From a virus, in IMG/VR virus record IMGVR_UViG_3300027714_000039, positions 1 through 41,294 of that record: a DNA stretch of 41,294 bases. One strand, written 5' to 3'. Made by a program: the position numbers and the translations under genes. The notes beneath the pieces are model-generated. The model searched no databases. It was not told where the DNA came from and saw only the letters and a list, made by a program, of their open reading frames with translations. This document shows positions 7,766 through 14,655 of this stretch, piece after piece (within the stretch, counting starts at the first letter, position 1; the number at the start of each line of letters is the position of its first letter).

Positions 7766-7973
7766 TAAATTAAATAAATGGTCAATGGATATGTTTTTGA
7801 AATCAATTCATCACGTTAAATTAGAAACTCCTAAATTTCTATTCACGTGTACCAAGTGCACAGGCGAATGGTCAATGAAAGATAAAAAAGGTATAGAACC
7901 TATATTTGATAGACCATACATAACGTGTCCTCATTGTAGTAAAAAAGCAAAACCAGAAAATATGGAGAGATAG
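7758..7973 (+). CDS. Zinc-ribbon protein, 71 aa
   Basis: Two CxxC pairs, FTCTKC (about residues 30-35) and ITCPHC (about 56-61), are spaced as in a rubredoxin-type zinc ribbon and would bind one zinc ion. The remainder is basic. Small zinc ribbons in phages often contact RNA polymerase or nucleic acid. That is inference here. The start lies inside the end of the previous gene. Confidence 0.7.
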   Translation: MFDKLNKWSMDMFLKSIHHVKLETPKFLFTCTKCTGEWSMKDKKGIEPIFDRPYITCPHCSKKAKPENMER

Positions 7974-7978
7974 ATCAG

Positions 7979-8233
7979 TTGGATTTTGATAAATTAAAAG
8001 TACATTGGCATGAACAAGTATTTGCAATAATAACACATGAATTAAAAATGACGTACGAAGAAACAGAATATACAGTTAGGACAACTGAATCAGGAAATAC
8101 TTTTGAAATTGTATTTTGGAATGGTACTGATTGGTTAGAGGCTGATAAAGATAATAAAATCGAATTGGGTATAGTTAAAATATTAGAAAGCGGGGACTAC
8201 TCAGTTGGTATGGGCTCGGCTTTCGGAAAATAA
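7979..8233 (+). CDS. Hypothetical protein, 84 aa, TTG start
   Basis: I do not recognise it. The frame opens with a TTG codon five bases after the zinc-ribbon stop. No ATG lies near the beginning, so TTG is the only start that uses the full open frame. The product is soluble, aromatic-rich and probably beta-rich (TFEIVFWNGTDW). It is followed after 12 bases by the next gene. Confidence 0.6.
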   Translation: MDFDKLKVHWHEQVFAIITHELKMTYEETEYTVRTTESGNTFEIVFWNGTDWLEADKDNKIELGIVKILESGDYSVGMGSAFGK

Positions 8234-8245
8234 AGGGATAAATAA

Positions 8246-8440
8246 ATGGCACGAAAAATAGTTAAAAAATGGAATCCAAAATATAGTAAGACTTCAGTAA
8301 GAATAGCACTTCAGAATGCATTAGCGAAGCGTTGTTATGGTGAATTATCAAAGGAAGATAAATCGTTTATAAAGGAAATACTTAGTGAATGTGATGGTGT
8401 AGTACTTAAAATAGAAGAATTGGAAGATAGTAAGTTATGA
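8246..8440 (+). CDS. Small basic hypothetical protein, 64 aa
   Basis: I do not recognise it. A basic N-terminus (MARKIVKKWNPKYSK) precedes two likely helices. It has no cysteine motif beyond single residues. Its stop overlaps the cyclophilin start as ATGA, so the two are co-translated. Confidence 0.7.
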   Translation: MARKIVKKWNPKYSKTSVRIALQNALAKRCYGELSKEDKSFIKEILSECDGVVLKIEELEDSKL

Positions 8441-8862
8441 AAGTAAATTTTGACACAACCAAGGGCAACATGATTGCCGAATTATACGTAGATGATGCTC
8501 CGAAAACAGTAGCGAATTTTGTAAAATTGATAAATGAAGGATTTTATGACAGCTTGGACTTCCATAGGGTGATACCAAACTTCATGGTACAGGGTGGTTG
8601 TCCGCTAGGTACAGGAATGGGAGATGCAGGATATAAGATCGAATGTGAAACAAATGGAGGTAACCAAACTCATGATAGAGGAGTACTTTCAATGGCACAT
8701 GCAGGACCTAACACAGGCAGTTCACAATTCTTTATTTGCCATAATAGACAAGGTACACAACATTTAGATAGACAACACACATGCTTTGGAAAGATAGTAG
8801 AAGGTATAGACGTGTTAGATACAATAGTACAGGCAGATAGATTTAGCCTTTCAATAATATAA
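8437..8862 (+). CDS. Cyclophilin-type peptidyl-prolyl cis-trans isomerase
   Basis: The core motifs are clear: FHRVIPNFMVQGG (about residues 42-54) with the catalytic Arg and the Phe/Met/Gln of the active site, GTGMGDAGY, LSMAHAGPNTGSSQFFI (about 84-100) and HTCFGKIVEG near 114-123. The Trp that binds cyclosporin in eukaryotic cyclophilins is not at its usual place, as is common in bacterial ones. At 141 residues it is slightly short, and the C-terminal strand is cut down. It would catalyse proline isomerisation in the cytoplasm, since no signal peptide is present. Use in folding phage proteins is inferred. Confidence 0.9.
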   Translation: MKVNFDTTKGNMIAELYVDDAPKTVANFVKLINEGFYDSLDFHRVIPNFMVQGGCPLGTGMGDAGYKIECETNGGNQTHDRGVLSMAHAGPNTGSSQFFICHNRQGTQHLDRQHTCFGKIVEGIDVLDTIVQADRFSLSII

Positions 8863-8874
8863 TAAACAATAGAT

Positions 8875-8949
8875 ATGACCAACAGCCAATTTGACACAAT
8901 AGTTGAACTATTGAATAAGATTTTAATACAGTTAAGAAAGAAAAAATGA
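8875..8949 (+). CDS. Possible micro-protein, 24 aa
   Basis: A short frame MTNSQFDTIVELLNKI then a basic tail ends one base before the next ATG. It fills the gap after the cyclophilin and reads as one amphipathic helix. The spacing supports it. Its short length means it could be chance. Confidence 0.35.
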   Translation: MTNSQFDTIVELLNKILIQLRKKK

Positions 8950-8950
8950 T

Positions 8951-9475
8951 ATGACAGAAATGGAATTAAGAAGTATGATGAGAGGTTACATACAAGACGC
9001 GACTCAATCAGAGGTACCCAACATAACTCTACTAAATAGAATGATGGAGGATATCGAAAAGTACAAAGCTACAGATCCCAAGCAAGCATCTCATGATGTA
9101 GCTTGTTGTGATGAAGATAATCCGTGTGAATGTGGAATGGAGGGTAAGTCGATGTTTTCGAAAATAAATAAACCCTCAAAATGTAAATGTGGTAAGACAA
9201 AAGATAGTGGTGGTAGTTGTGATGGTAGTCATATGAAAACTTGTGAAAAGACCTCAACAACCGCAATAGTAAAAGAAAATATAAATAAATTATTTACAAC
9301 AGGAACAGGGTTGGCAATAACTATTATGACAGCAATTTTTTGTTACCTATGTATAGAACCGTTAATGAATGATACATACAATTTCTTACGGGTAACGGGA
9401 ATGGTAATCATTGGTGGCGGAGGTTCAGGACTCATATTGATGATTATACTTAAAAAATTGATGAAGATGAACTAA
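8951..9475 (+). CDS. CDGSH-like iron-sulfur membrane protein
   Basis: Residues 78-94 read CKCGKTKDSGGSCDGSH, close to the CDGSH signature CxC-x2-(S/T)-x3-P-x-C-D-G-(S/A/T)-H. All four [2Fe-2S] ligands are present (Cys78, Cys80, Cys90, His94), but there is one extra residue between Thr and the third Cys and no Pro. A second cysteine group (CCDEDNPCECG, about 52-62) lies before it. Two hydrophobic segments (about 115-134 and 145-166) make it membrane-bound. CDGSH proteins such as mitoNEET carry redox-active clusters. A function in a phage is unknown. Confidence 0.6.
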   Translation: MTEMELRSMMRGYIQDATQSEVPNITLLNRMMEDIEKYKATDPKQASHDVACCDEDNPCECGMEGKSMFSKINKPSKCKCGKTKDSGGSCDGSHMKTCEKTSTTAIVKENINKLFTTGTGLAITIMTAIFCYLCIEPLMNDTYNFLRVTGMVIIGGGGSGLILMIILKKLMKMN

Positions 9476-9476
9476 A

Positions 9477-9725
9477 ATGGAATACGAAGACGAATACGCA
9501 AAATTTGAAGACTTAACAATAGAGTCAAGTGATGAAGTATGGTGGCATACTACAATAGAGTGTAAGTGTGAATGGGATGGTAAGAAGTTCACAATAAGAG
9601 ATTCAGAAAATCCTAAGGGTAGAGAATTTATTTGGATGGACGGAGAAGACCAATTTTCACAAGAAGAAATGGACGAGATAGAAGAATATATGTATAGTGG
9701 CGAAATAGAAATAGCTGCAGACTAA
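9477..9725 (+). CDS. Highly acidic small protein, 82 aa
   Basis: I do not recognise it. Asp and Glu make up about a third of the residues, with several Trp (EVWWHTTIECKCEWDG). Such acidic proteins can mimic DNA, but there is no direct evidence for that. It starts one base after the CDGSH-like gene and its last base is shared with the next ATG. Confidence 0.7.
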   Translation: MEYEDEYAKFEDLTIESSDEVWWHTTIECKCEWDGKKFTIRDSENPKGREFIWMDGEDQFSQEEMDEIEEYMYSGEIEIAAD

Positions 9726-9886
9726 TGAAAAAAGTGTGGACAATTTGGAAATATGCAGTAGGAAGCTTTAGTGATGAGAGAACACATGACCATGATAATA
9801 GGGTAGCAGTAATAAGGACAGCTATTGTAGTAGTAAATGTTCTTACTTGCCTAATGATAATAGCAAATATAATACATAATTGGTAA
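9725..9886 (+). CDS. Small single-pass membrane protein, 53 aa
   Basis: The frame MKKVWTIWKYAVGSF has a charged middle (DERTHDHDNR) and a C-terminal hydrophobic segment (VIRTAIVVVNVLTCLMIIANII). The start overlaps the preceding TAA as TAATG and the stop is three bases before the next ATG. The function is unknown. Confidence 0.6.
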   Translation: MKKVWTIWKYAVGSFSDERTHDHDNRVAVIRTAIVVVNVLTCLMIIANIIHNW

Positions 9887-9888
9887 TT

Positions 9889-10122
9889 ATGACATACGAA
9901 GTAGAAATTAAAATACCAAAACATAAATGGGAAGTAATGTACCATACCTTTGAAAATATAGAAAACTTATGGAAAGAAATATATTGGATAATGGGGCATG
10001 ATGACTCGCTAGAAGAAAAGATACCTTTAGATTTAATAGAAGAAATTAAAGTGAATAAGGTAAATGGCGGCGCGCGCGAAAAAAACCCACGCGGTAGAGA
10101 AAATGCGGTGGTCGACCTATAG
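9889..10122 (+). CDS. Hypothetical protein with GC-rich 3' end, 77 aa
   Basis: I do not recognise it. The start is the ATG at 9889, three bases after the previous stop. An upstream TTG is possible but would overlap. The first 60 residues are typical AT-rich phage coding sequence. The last 18 (NGGAREKNPRGRENAVVDL) come from a GC-rich island unlike its surroundings, so the C-terminus may have been changed by an insertion. The stop codon leads into a strong hairpin at 10122. Confidence 0.6.
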   Translation: MTYEVEIKIPKHKWEVMYHTFENIENLWKEIYWIMGHDDSLEEKIPLDLIEEIKVNKVNGGAREKNPRGRENAVVDL

Positions 10123-10135
10123 GCCCTCGTGGGCC
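10066..10135 (+). other. GC-rich island with hairpins
   Basis: Within an AT-rich genome this segment contains GGCGGCGCGCGCG and ends with a perfect hairpin, GGCCC-TCGT-GGGCC (10122-10135). A weaker CCACGC/GCGGTGG stem lies between. The first 11 bases (10066-10076) are the exact reverse complement of 15484-15494. It overlaps the end of one gene and precedes the next by 15 bases. It could be a transcription attenuator, a protein-binding site or an insertion scar. Confidence 0.6.
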
Positions 10136-10149
10136 GCAAAAGGACAATT

Positions 10150-10302
10150 ATGAGAAAAGCAATAAAAATATTAGAAATACCGTTATATTTGTTGATAATC
10201 GGTACAATCACTTTAGATGAAGGATACGTTGGATATTCAATATGCTTATTTGCACTTTCAGTAATAAGATTATGGATTAACCATATAACATATAAAGAAT
10301 AG
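10150..10302 (+). CDS. Small membrane protein, 50 aa
   Basis: The frame MRKAIKILEIPLYLLIIG contains two hydrophobic stretches (about residues 8-21 and 28-43) around a short polar turn. It starts 15 bases after the GC-rich hairpin with an AGGA sequence upstream, and is followed by two more small membrane proteins. The function is unknown. Confidence 0.6.
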   Translation: MRKAIKILEIPLYLLIIGTITLDEGYVGYSICLFALSVIRLWINHITYKE

Positions 10303-10311
10303 AGAAAGACG

Positions 10312-10563
10312 ATGACAACAGAAATTTGGATAGCAATAGGTATAATATTTGTAGTAGTATGGATATGGTTAGGATGGGAAGCATGGAATACACCAAAAGC
10401 ACCAGATGAGTTTGATAGGCATTTAGACCAGTTTGACAGAAAAGAAGACGCAGAATACAGTGAAGATAATTGGAATAGGAAGGTACGTGAATTGGGACCA
10501 AATAAGAACAGTTTAATAGATGAACCAACAGATATAAATGGTATACCATATACAGAAGAATAG
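10312..10563 (+). CDS. Single-pass membrane protein, 83 aa
   Basis: An N-terminal hydrophobic, Trp-rich segment (residues about 4-24, ending WLGWEAWN) is followed by a charged domain of about 55 residues rich in D, E and R. With a short outside N-terminus the charged part would face the cytoplasm. I do not recognise a family. Confidence 0.7.
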   Translation: MTTEIWIAIGIIFVVVWIWLGWEAWNTPKAPDEFDRHLDQFDRKEDAEYSEDNWNRKVRELGPNKNSLIDEPTDINGIPYTEE

Positions 10564-10568
10564 CAGCT

Positions 10569-10772
10569 ATGAAAGAAGATAATACAATCCGAACAGGTAT
10601 ACATAGTAGTAAAGGTACTACGATAGGTACGTATAAAGAGAAGTACAGTAAAGCCAGTAGTACACCGTTAAGTAAATACCGTCCAACTAATACAACCGAT
10701 ATATGGATAACTATCACCTGTATGACCCTCACAGGTCTAATCGTGGGTATAGCAATCGGTATCCTACTGTAA
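10569..10772 (+). CDS. C-terminally anchored membrane protein, 67 aa
   Basis: A polar basic N-terminal part (residues 1-42, rich in S, T and K) is followed by a C-terminal membrane segment (ITITCMTLTGLIVGIAIGILL). It is the last gene of the small-gene cluster before the long non-coding region. The function is unknown. Confidence 0.65.
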   Translation: MKEDNTIRTGIHSSKGTTIGTYKEKYSKASSTPLSKYRPTNTTDIWITITCMTLTGLIVGIAIGILL

Positions 10773-11304
10773 TACCAAACACCTCTTTGCCAGCGATGTA
10801 CAGACAGGCATATTAAGTCACCATAATAGTGTTCCTGCACCCCCTGTAACATAATACACCCAGAAAGATATAAAAAAGACCCGTATCAATAGAGTCGGAT
10901 GCCAATGTGTGTGAGGTGGTGAGGAGGTATTTTTCTGCACCCCGGCTGACACCGGCTTTTCGGTACTAATATAACTATAAGTGTTAAAGTTGACTTAACG
11001 GCCACCACGGCTGTGATCCAACGGACCATCCTGTGCTTCTTTTTTATCACACATAGGTGCACTCAGATACTGTCGTCCTAGGTGCTGGTAGTGTCTATCT
11101 ATCCCTCTAACCTACGTATCCCCACTACACCCTAACCTATGGCTGCTATCTAATTTATCTGTAATACTAAGCTTATCCTGATTCAGCGCTACCATTCCCA
11201 TGTGTGATCTAATGGCAAATAATCCTTTCGATTGATAGCTCTACAGGCCCGGATAGATACGTGAGAAATATGACTATCTTCAGGATGTGTGATCAGCCAC
11301 ACTT

Positions 11305-11338
11305 TGACACATTGTCATATAGATGTGACATATTGTCA
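11305..11338 (+). promoter_or_regulatory. Pair of TGACA-n3-TGTCA palindromes
   Basis: TGACACATTGTCA (11305-11317) and TGACATATTGTCA (11326-11338) are inverted repeats with centres 21 bases apart, two helical turns. They lie about 30 bases upstream of the promoter core at 11364. Related sites precede the vWA gene at 15991-16023. This is the layout expected for a dimeric regulator bound on one face of the DNA. The regulator is not known. Confidence 0.6.
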
Positions 11339-11363
11339 TCAATAATAGTTTCATATGTCAATT

Positions 11364-11392
11364 AAATTGATTATATTTATACTATAAATAAC
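11364..11392 (+). promoter_or_regulatory. Promoter core upstream of 66-aa gene
   Basis: AAATTGATTATATTTATA followed by CTATAAATAAC is the same sequence as at 5-33. It lies 22 bases before the start at 11414. Confidence 0.6.
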
Positions 11393-11413
11393 AACTAATT
11401 AAACTATACACAC

Positions 11414-11614
11414 ATGAAGAAGACTATCGGTACGTACACAATCAAAATGAATTCAAACAGCAACCTAATCACTGTCACTAACAATGGTGAAATGATATAC
11501 GGCAACGTTGTTTCAGCAGCCGATTCCGGTTCTTCATATGACTCAGTTTGTGCTAAAGTACAATCTAAAGTAGATGCACAGATTACTTATAATGAGCGAT
11601 ACAGATGCTCATAA
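11414..11614 (+). CDS. Hypothetical protein, 66 aa
   Basis: I do not recognise it. It is a small soluble protein rich in Asn, Ser and Thr, likely beta-rich in the first half and helical in the second. It has its own promoter, with the TGACA palindromes upstream, and is followed by a promoter-module copy, so it forms a one-gene transcription unit. Confidence 0.65.
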   Translation: MKKTIGTYTIKMNSNSNLITVTNNGEMIYGNVVSAADSGSSYDSVCAKVQSKVDAQITYNERYRCS

Positions 11615-11615
11615 A

Positions 11616-11694
11616 TTGTTAACAACTTTTTGAAAATAATCACTCAGAATTTTTTTATGTGGCATAAATTGATTATATTTAACTATAAATAAAT
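11616..11694 (+). promoter_or_regulatory. Intergenic promoter module, copy 3 (diverged)
   Basis: TTGTTAACAACTTTTTGA opens the block and the ATATTTAACTATAAATAA core closes it, as in copies 1 and 2, but the middle 25 bases differ. Here the first element is a perfect palindrome (TTGTTAACAA). It precedes the 53-aa gene at 11700. Confidence 0.55.
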
Positions 11695-11699
11695 AACAA

Positions 11700-11861
11700 A
11701 TGAACAATAATACAATGGTACAAGATCTATACACAGTATACCTAACATGCGCAGCCTTCCCTGGAAAGGTACGTAAATCAGTAGTAGGAGCATCCAATTT
11801 ATCATCAGCTAAGGCGATGGCATTAAGCATGTATCCTGGATATTCACTACTAGACTGTTAA
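11700..11861 (+). CDS. Hypothetical protein, 53 aa
   Basis: The frame MNNNTMVQDLYTVYL runs to SLLDC. The ATG is six bases after the promoter core. A small helical protein of unknown function, it is flanked by promoter modules on both sides, which supports a real single-gene unit. The stop overlaps the start of module copy 4. Confidence 0.5.
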   Translation: MNNNTMVQDLYTVYLTCAAFPGKVRKSVVGASNLSSAKAMALSMYPGYSLLDC

Positions 11862-11942
11862 TAACTTACGACGGTTTGTTAATAACTAATGTGGCAAACT
11901 GTTTCCGGATCAACAAAAAATGATTATATTTATACTATAATC
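11856..11942 (+). promoter_or_regulatory. Intergenic promoter module, copy 4 (double box)
   Basis: The TGTTAATAACT box appears twice (11856 and 11878), followed by TTTCCGGATCAAC and the ATATTTATACTATAA core. It drives the AAA ATPase gene at 11974. The doubled box makes it likely that TGTTAATAACT is itself a binding element. Confidence 0.6.
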
Positions 11943-11973
11943 AAAGCAACTAATAATAATTAAAAAATAAATA

Positions 11974-13200
11974 ATGAGCAAAAAATTCACCACTGACAAA
12001 AAGATCTATTTGAAACCTATATCGCCTACTAAGCTAGTAGATGGTGCAGGAAACGAATACAAATGCCCGAAAGACACAACGTCTAGAGAGCGAGTAGCAC
12101 GTGCCTTTAATGAAGGTACTCGTGCAGTAAAAATTATGGATAAGGAAGGTACTCTAAGTATGGGTACAGTTGAGATATCGTATTTTGAAACCGGACCCAA
12201 TGCCTATAAAGGTGATGATTGGGTAGCACTTAACGGTCTTAAAATAAATAAAGCACCTAAAGGTGTAACGCTCCCTGCTGAACAAGTGGAGCTAATGCAG
12301 TTTATAGAGACATCAGCTGATCTTAAGCCAAAACAATTATTTCTTAATGATACTAAATGGAGATTCCTAATTAGATCAGCTATGAGAGGTAAGAATATCA
12401 TGATGACTGGTCCAGCTGGTTGCGGTAAGACTATGGCTGCTAAGTCACTTACTAATACATTAGAGCGACCTAATTTCTATTTTAATTTGGGTGCAACCCA
12501 AGACCCTAGAGCTACCCTTATAGGTAATACACACTTTAATAAGGAAGATGGAACTTTCTTCTCGGAGGCTTTATTTGTCAAAGCTATACAAACTCCCAAT
12601 GCAATTATACTATTAGATGAAATATCTAGAGCTCACCCTGAAGCACATAACATATTGATGACAGTGTTGGATGAGGGTCAAAGGTATTTACGTTTAGATG
12701 AAGCAGACGGTTCGCCAACGATCAAAGTAGCGGAAGGAGTAACCTTTGTAGCGACTGCTAATATAGGTAATGAATATACAGCAACAAGAGTTATGGATAG
12801 AGCACTATTAGACAGGTTTATTATAGTGGAAATGGACGTATTAGGTATGGAAGAGGAAAGCGAGTTATTAGCAATGCTATTTCCACTAGTTAATCAGAAG
12901 CAAATAGACTCCGTAGCGGCTATCGTCGCTGATACACGTAAAGAACTAAACAGTGAGATGCCTAGATTAAGTACACATGTTAGTACTCGTAGTAGTGTAG
13001 AGATGGTAAGTCTAATATATGATGGCTTTAGTCTTGCTGAGGCTAGTGAGGTCTGTATATACCCACTATTCGATAATGCTGGTGGTATAGACAGTGAAAG
13101 AACCTTTATTAAGCAAATAGTACAAAAATATATCCCACAAGAAAATACAGACGAGGACTTATTTAATACAGAAGACGTAGAAGATGCAGATGACCAATAG
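11974..13200 (+). CDS. MoxR/CobS-type AAA+ ATPase
   Basis: Residues 146-153 (GPAGCGKT) are the Walker A motif, 211-220 (IILLDEISRA) Walker B, about 258-265 (FVATANIG) sensor 1, and RALLDRF near 276-282 the arginine-finger box. The order and the short inserts match the MoxR/CbbQ/CobS group of AAA+ proteins. An N-terminal domain of about 130 residues is extra. MoxR ATPases work as hexameric remodelling factors with a von Willebrand A protein, and this window encodes one at 16098. CobS-like genes are known in T4-like cyanophages. Transcription is from module copy 4. Confidence 0.88.
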   Translation: MSKKFTTDKKIYLKPISPTKLVDGAGNEYKCPKDTTSRERVARAFNEGTRAVKIMDKEGTLSMGTVEISYFETGPNAYKGDDWVALNGLKINKAPKGVTLPAEQVELMQFIETSADLKPKQLFLNDTKWRFLIRSAMRGKNIMMTGPAGCGKTMAAKSLTNTLERPNFYFNLGATQDPRATLIGNTHFNKEDGTFFSEALFVKAIQTPNAIILLDEISRAHPEAHNILMTVLDEGQRYLRLDEADGSPTIKVAEGVTFVATANIGNEYTATRVMDRALLDRFIIVEMDVLGMEEESELLAMLFPLVNQKQIDSVAAIVADTRKELNSEMPRLSTHVSTRSSVEMVSLIYDGFSLAEASEVCIYPLFDNAGGIDSERTFIKQIVQKYIPQENTDEDLFNTEDVEDADDQ

Positions 13201-13234
13201 GACACACAGTGGTGGTATAGGAGGTAGGGATGTA

Positions 13235-13438
13235 ATGTCCCCCTCTATTGCCCAACAATCAAATAATTGTTTGTTCACCCTAAAAAAACTTTTATCGGGC
13301 AATGCGCTCAGTGCACGTCCATATAGGTGGCTAAAAAAAAGAATCCGGGATATTATACACGTCGGATTAAATACATTAAGTAGAGTGTATAAAGTGTTAA
13401 CTCCACGTAGTGGACTAAATCAATTGAATAATGAATAG
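13235..13438 (+). CDS. Small basic hypothetical protein, 67 aa
   Basis: I chose the ATG at 13235 because AGGAGG lies about ten bases upstream (13219-13224). An earlier in-frame ATG at 13184 would overlap the ATPase gene. The product is strongly basic (RPYRWLKKRIRD), with Lys and Arg clusters and no acidic patch, so nucleic-acid or membrane binding is possible. It overlaps the next gene by eight bases. Confidence 0.55.
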   Translation: MSPSIAQQSNNCLFTLKKLLSGNALSARPYRWLKKRIRDIIHVGLNTLSRVYKVLTPRSGLNQLNNE

Positions 13439-13670
13439 ACAAGAATTAAAGACCATGTTTCTAAATATGGCACCAAACACAGTAGTAAGAAAAGAAATAA
13501 TAGTACAACAAGATTGTGGTCACGTAGAGATAGTAAGCGATGGACCAGATGGATACTCTAGTTTTAAGACCAATCAAGGAGAGAATGCATTACAATATGC
13601 CCTTGATAGAATTGAGGAAAGTGTTGGAGAGTACAAAGATTTAACAGACCATAAACTAATAATAAAATAG
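13431..13670 (+). CDS. Hypothetical protein, 79 aa
   Basis: I do not recognise it. It is a small soluble alpha/beta protein without cysteine pairs or membrane segments. It starts within the end of the basic 67-aa gene and ends two bases before the next gene, in the ATPase operon. Confidence 0.7.
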   Translation: MNRQELKTMFLNMAPNTVVRKEIIVQQDCGHVEIVSDGPDGYSSFKTNQGENALQYALDRIEESVGEYKDLTDHKLIIK

Positions 13671-13672
13671 AT

Positions 13673-13864
13673 ATGGAAAACTACGAAAATAAAGCAATAT
13701 GTGGTATAACAGCAGAAGTGACTGTAGCTCAGATACAGGCATTATCAAACGGTATACTAGGATTGAAAGAGGCTGTACTACAGAAACTAATTATAGGAAT
13801 GGACCCTAAAGAGGTACAGAAGATAGTTGATAAAGCCAAAGAATGGATTACAAAAAACAATTAA
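13673..13864 (+). CDS. Helical hypothetical protein, 63 aa
   Basis: I do not recognise it. Almost the whole sequence is predicted by eye to be helical, with a regular hydrophobic pattern (VTVAQIQALSNGILGLKEAVLQKL). It would suit a coiled-coil or small adaptor protein. Confidence 0.65.
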   Translation: MENYENKAICGITAEVTVAQIQALSNGILGLKEAVLQKLIIGMDPKEVQKIVDKAKEWITKNN

Positions 13865-13866
13865 AT

Positions 13867-14445
13867 ATGAAAATGAACGGAACACAGAAAGTGGAATACG
13901 GCGAAATAACAAGAAGAATACTAGATTGGGTTGAGATAGAGAATGGAGTACATCCTCACGTAAGTAGAGGAAAGGTTAACTATCCTAAACATGGAGATAT
14001 CGAACTGGAATACAGAGATATTAGTGGAGCTAACAGTATGTCACACCACCTACCTAACTGGAGGAATTGTAGTACAGAACGTAAGTGCGGTAGATACCTA
14101 GAAAAGATTGAATATAATCCAAATTGGGAATCACCACATTACAGTGGAGATATGCATAAAGGCCTAGTAGGTAGATATATGGTCAAGTACCGCAAGGTAC
14201 ACCCTCATTTAGAGGGTCTTAAGAAGCTGTGTGAGACTATATTAAAAACCTTTAGAAACATTCAGGGCGATGGTACACAAACCATTCTATGGAACACTAT
14301 TAACGATGATAGAGCTAGGGTAGTAAATCATATCGAAGCATGTAGAAGAAATTACAACTACCCTATTACTAAAGCTATACTAGTAGAATATAATAACCTA
14401 TATAACGAATACAAAAAAGACTACCAATGGACTACAGCAAACTAA
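13867..14445 (+). CDS. Hypothetical protein, 192 aa
   Basis: I do not recognise it. I chose the ATG at 13867, two bases after the preceding stop, over an ATG 24 bases upstream that would overlap. The protein is His-, Tyr- and Arg-rich with two Cys in the middle (NCSTERKCGRYL), soluble, with a helical C-terminal half. It overlaps the next gene by 19 bases. Confidence 0.7.
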   Translation: MKMNGTQKVEYGEITRRILDWVEIENGVHPHVSRGKVNYPKHGDIELEYRDISGANSMSHHLPNWRNCSTERKCGRYLEKIEYNPNWESPHYSGDMHKGLVGRYMVKYRKVHPHLEGLKKLCETILKTFRNIQGDGTQTILWNTINDDRARVVNHIEACRRNYNYPITKAILVEYNNLYNEYKKDYQWTTAN

Positions 14446-14651
14446 CCACCTACCTATCCGATCTAACAGCTATACAGATTTTTGGCATGCTATTCGTCTG
14501 TATTATATGTATTACAGCTGTATGGACTATGCTCACCTATATTACTAGTAGCTTGATCGATCCCGCCAAGAATTCAAATAAAAAATTACTAGACAACATG
14601 AATCGTCTAGACGCTAAATCAAATATTAACCCAAAATTAACCAAAAAGTAA
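14427..14651 (+). CDS. Single-pass membrane protein, 74 aa
   Basis: A hydrophobic segment (residues about 14-40, IQIFGMLFVCIICITAVWTML) is followed by a polar, Asn/Lys-rich tail. The first 19 bases overlap the end of the 192-aa gene. The function is unknown. Confidence 0.65.
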   Translation: MDYSKLTTYLSDLTAIQIFGMLFVCIICITAVWTMLTYITSSLIDPAKNSNKKLLDNMNRLDAKSNINPKLTKK

Positions 14652-14655
14652 AATT

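Larger units (their letters stand above)
10773..11413. other. Long non-coding region, 641 bases
   Basis: I see no convincing gene on either strand. The composition is more balanced than its surroundings, with many CCCC and CACC runs on the + strand. CTGCACCCC occurs twice (near 10835 and 10933). Possible structures are CCGG-ctgaca-CCGG followed by TTTT near 10942-10962, and GTGTG-atcagc-CACAC at 11287-11302. TGTGTGATC occurs twice near the right end. Two operator-like palindromes and a promoter close the region. It could hold a replication origin or an untranslated RNA. Confidence 0.5.

Noticed and set aside
9843-10604. Long open frame on the minus strand (253 codons)
   Set aside because: It runs opposite a series of overlapping small genes with normal starts and ribosome sites. 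The product is Ser/Ile-rich low-quality sequence, as expected from the back of AT-rich genes.
10277-10852. Minus-strand open frame of 191 codons reaching into the long gap
   Set aside because: It lies against two forward membrane-protein genes, has no clear start region and its sequence is Leu/Tyr-rich without a recognisable fold.
13184-13234. Upstream start for the basic 67-aa gene
   Set aside because: It would overlap the ATPase gene. The ATG at 13235 has AGGAGG at the right distance.
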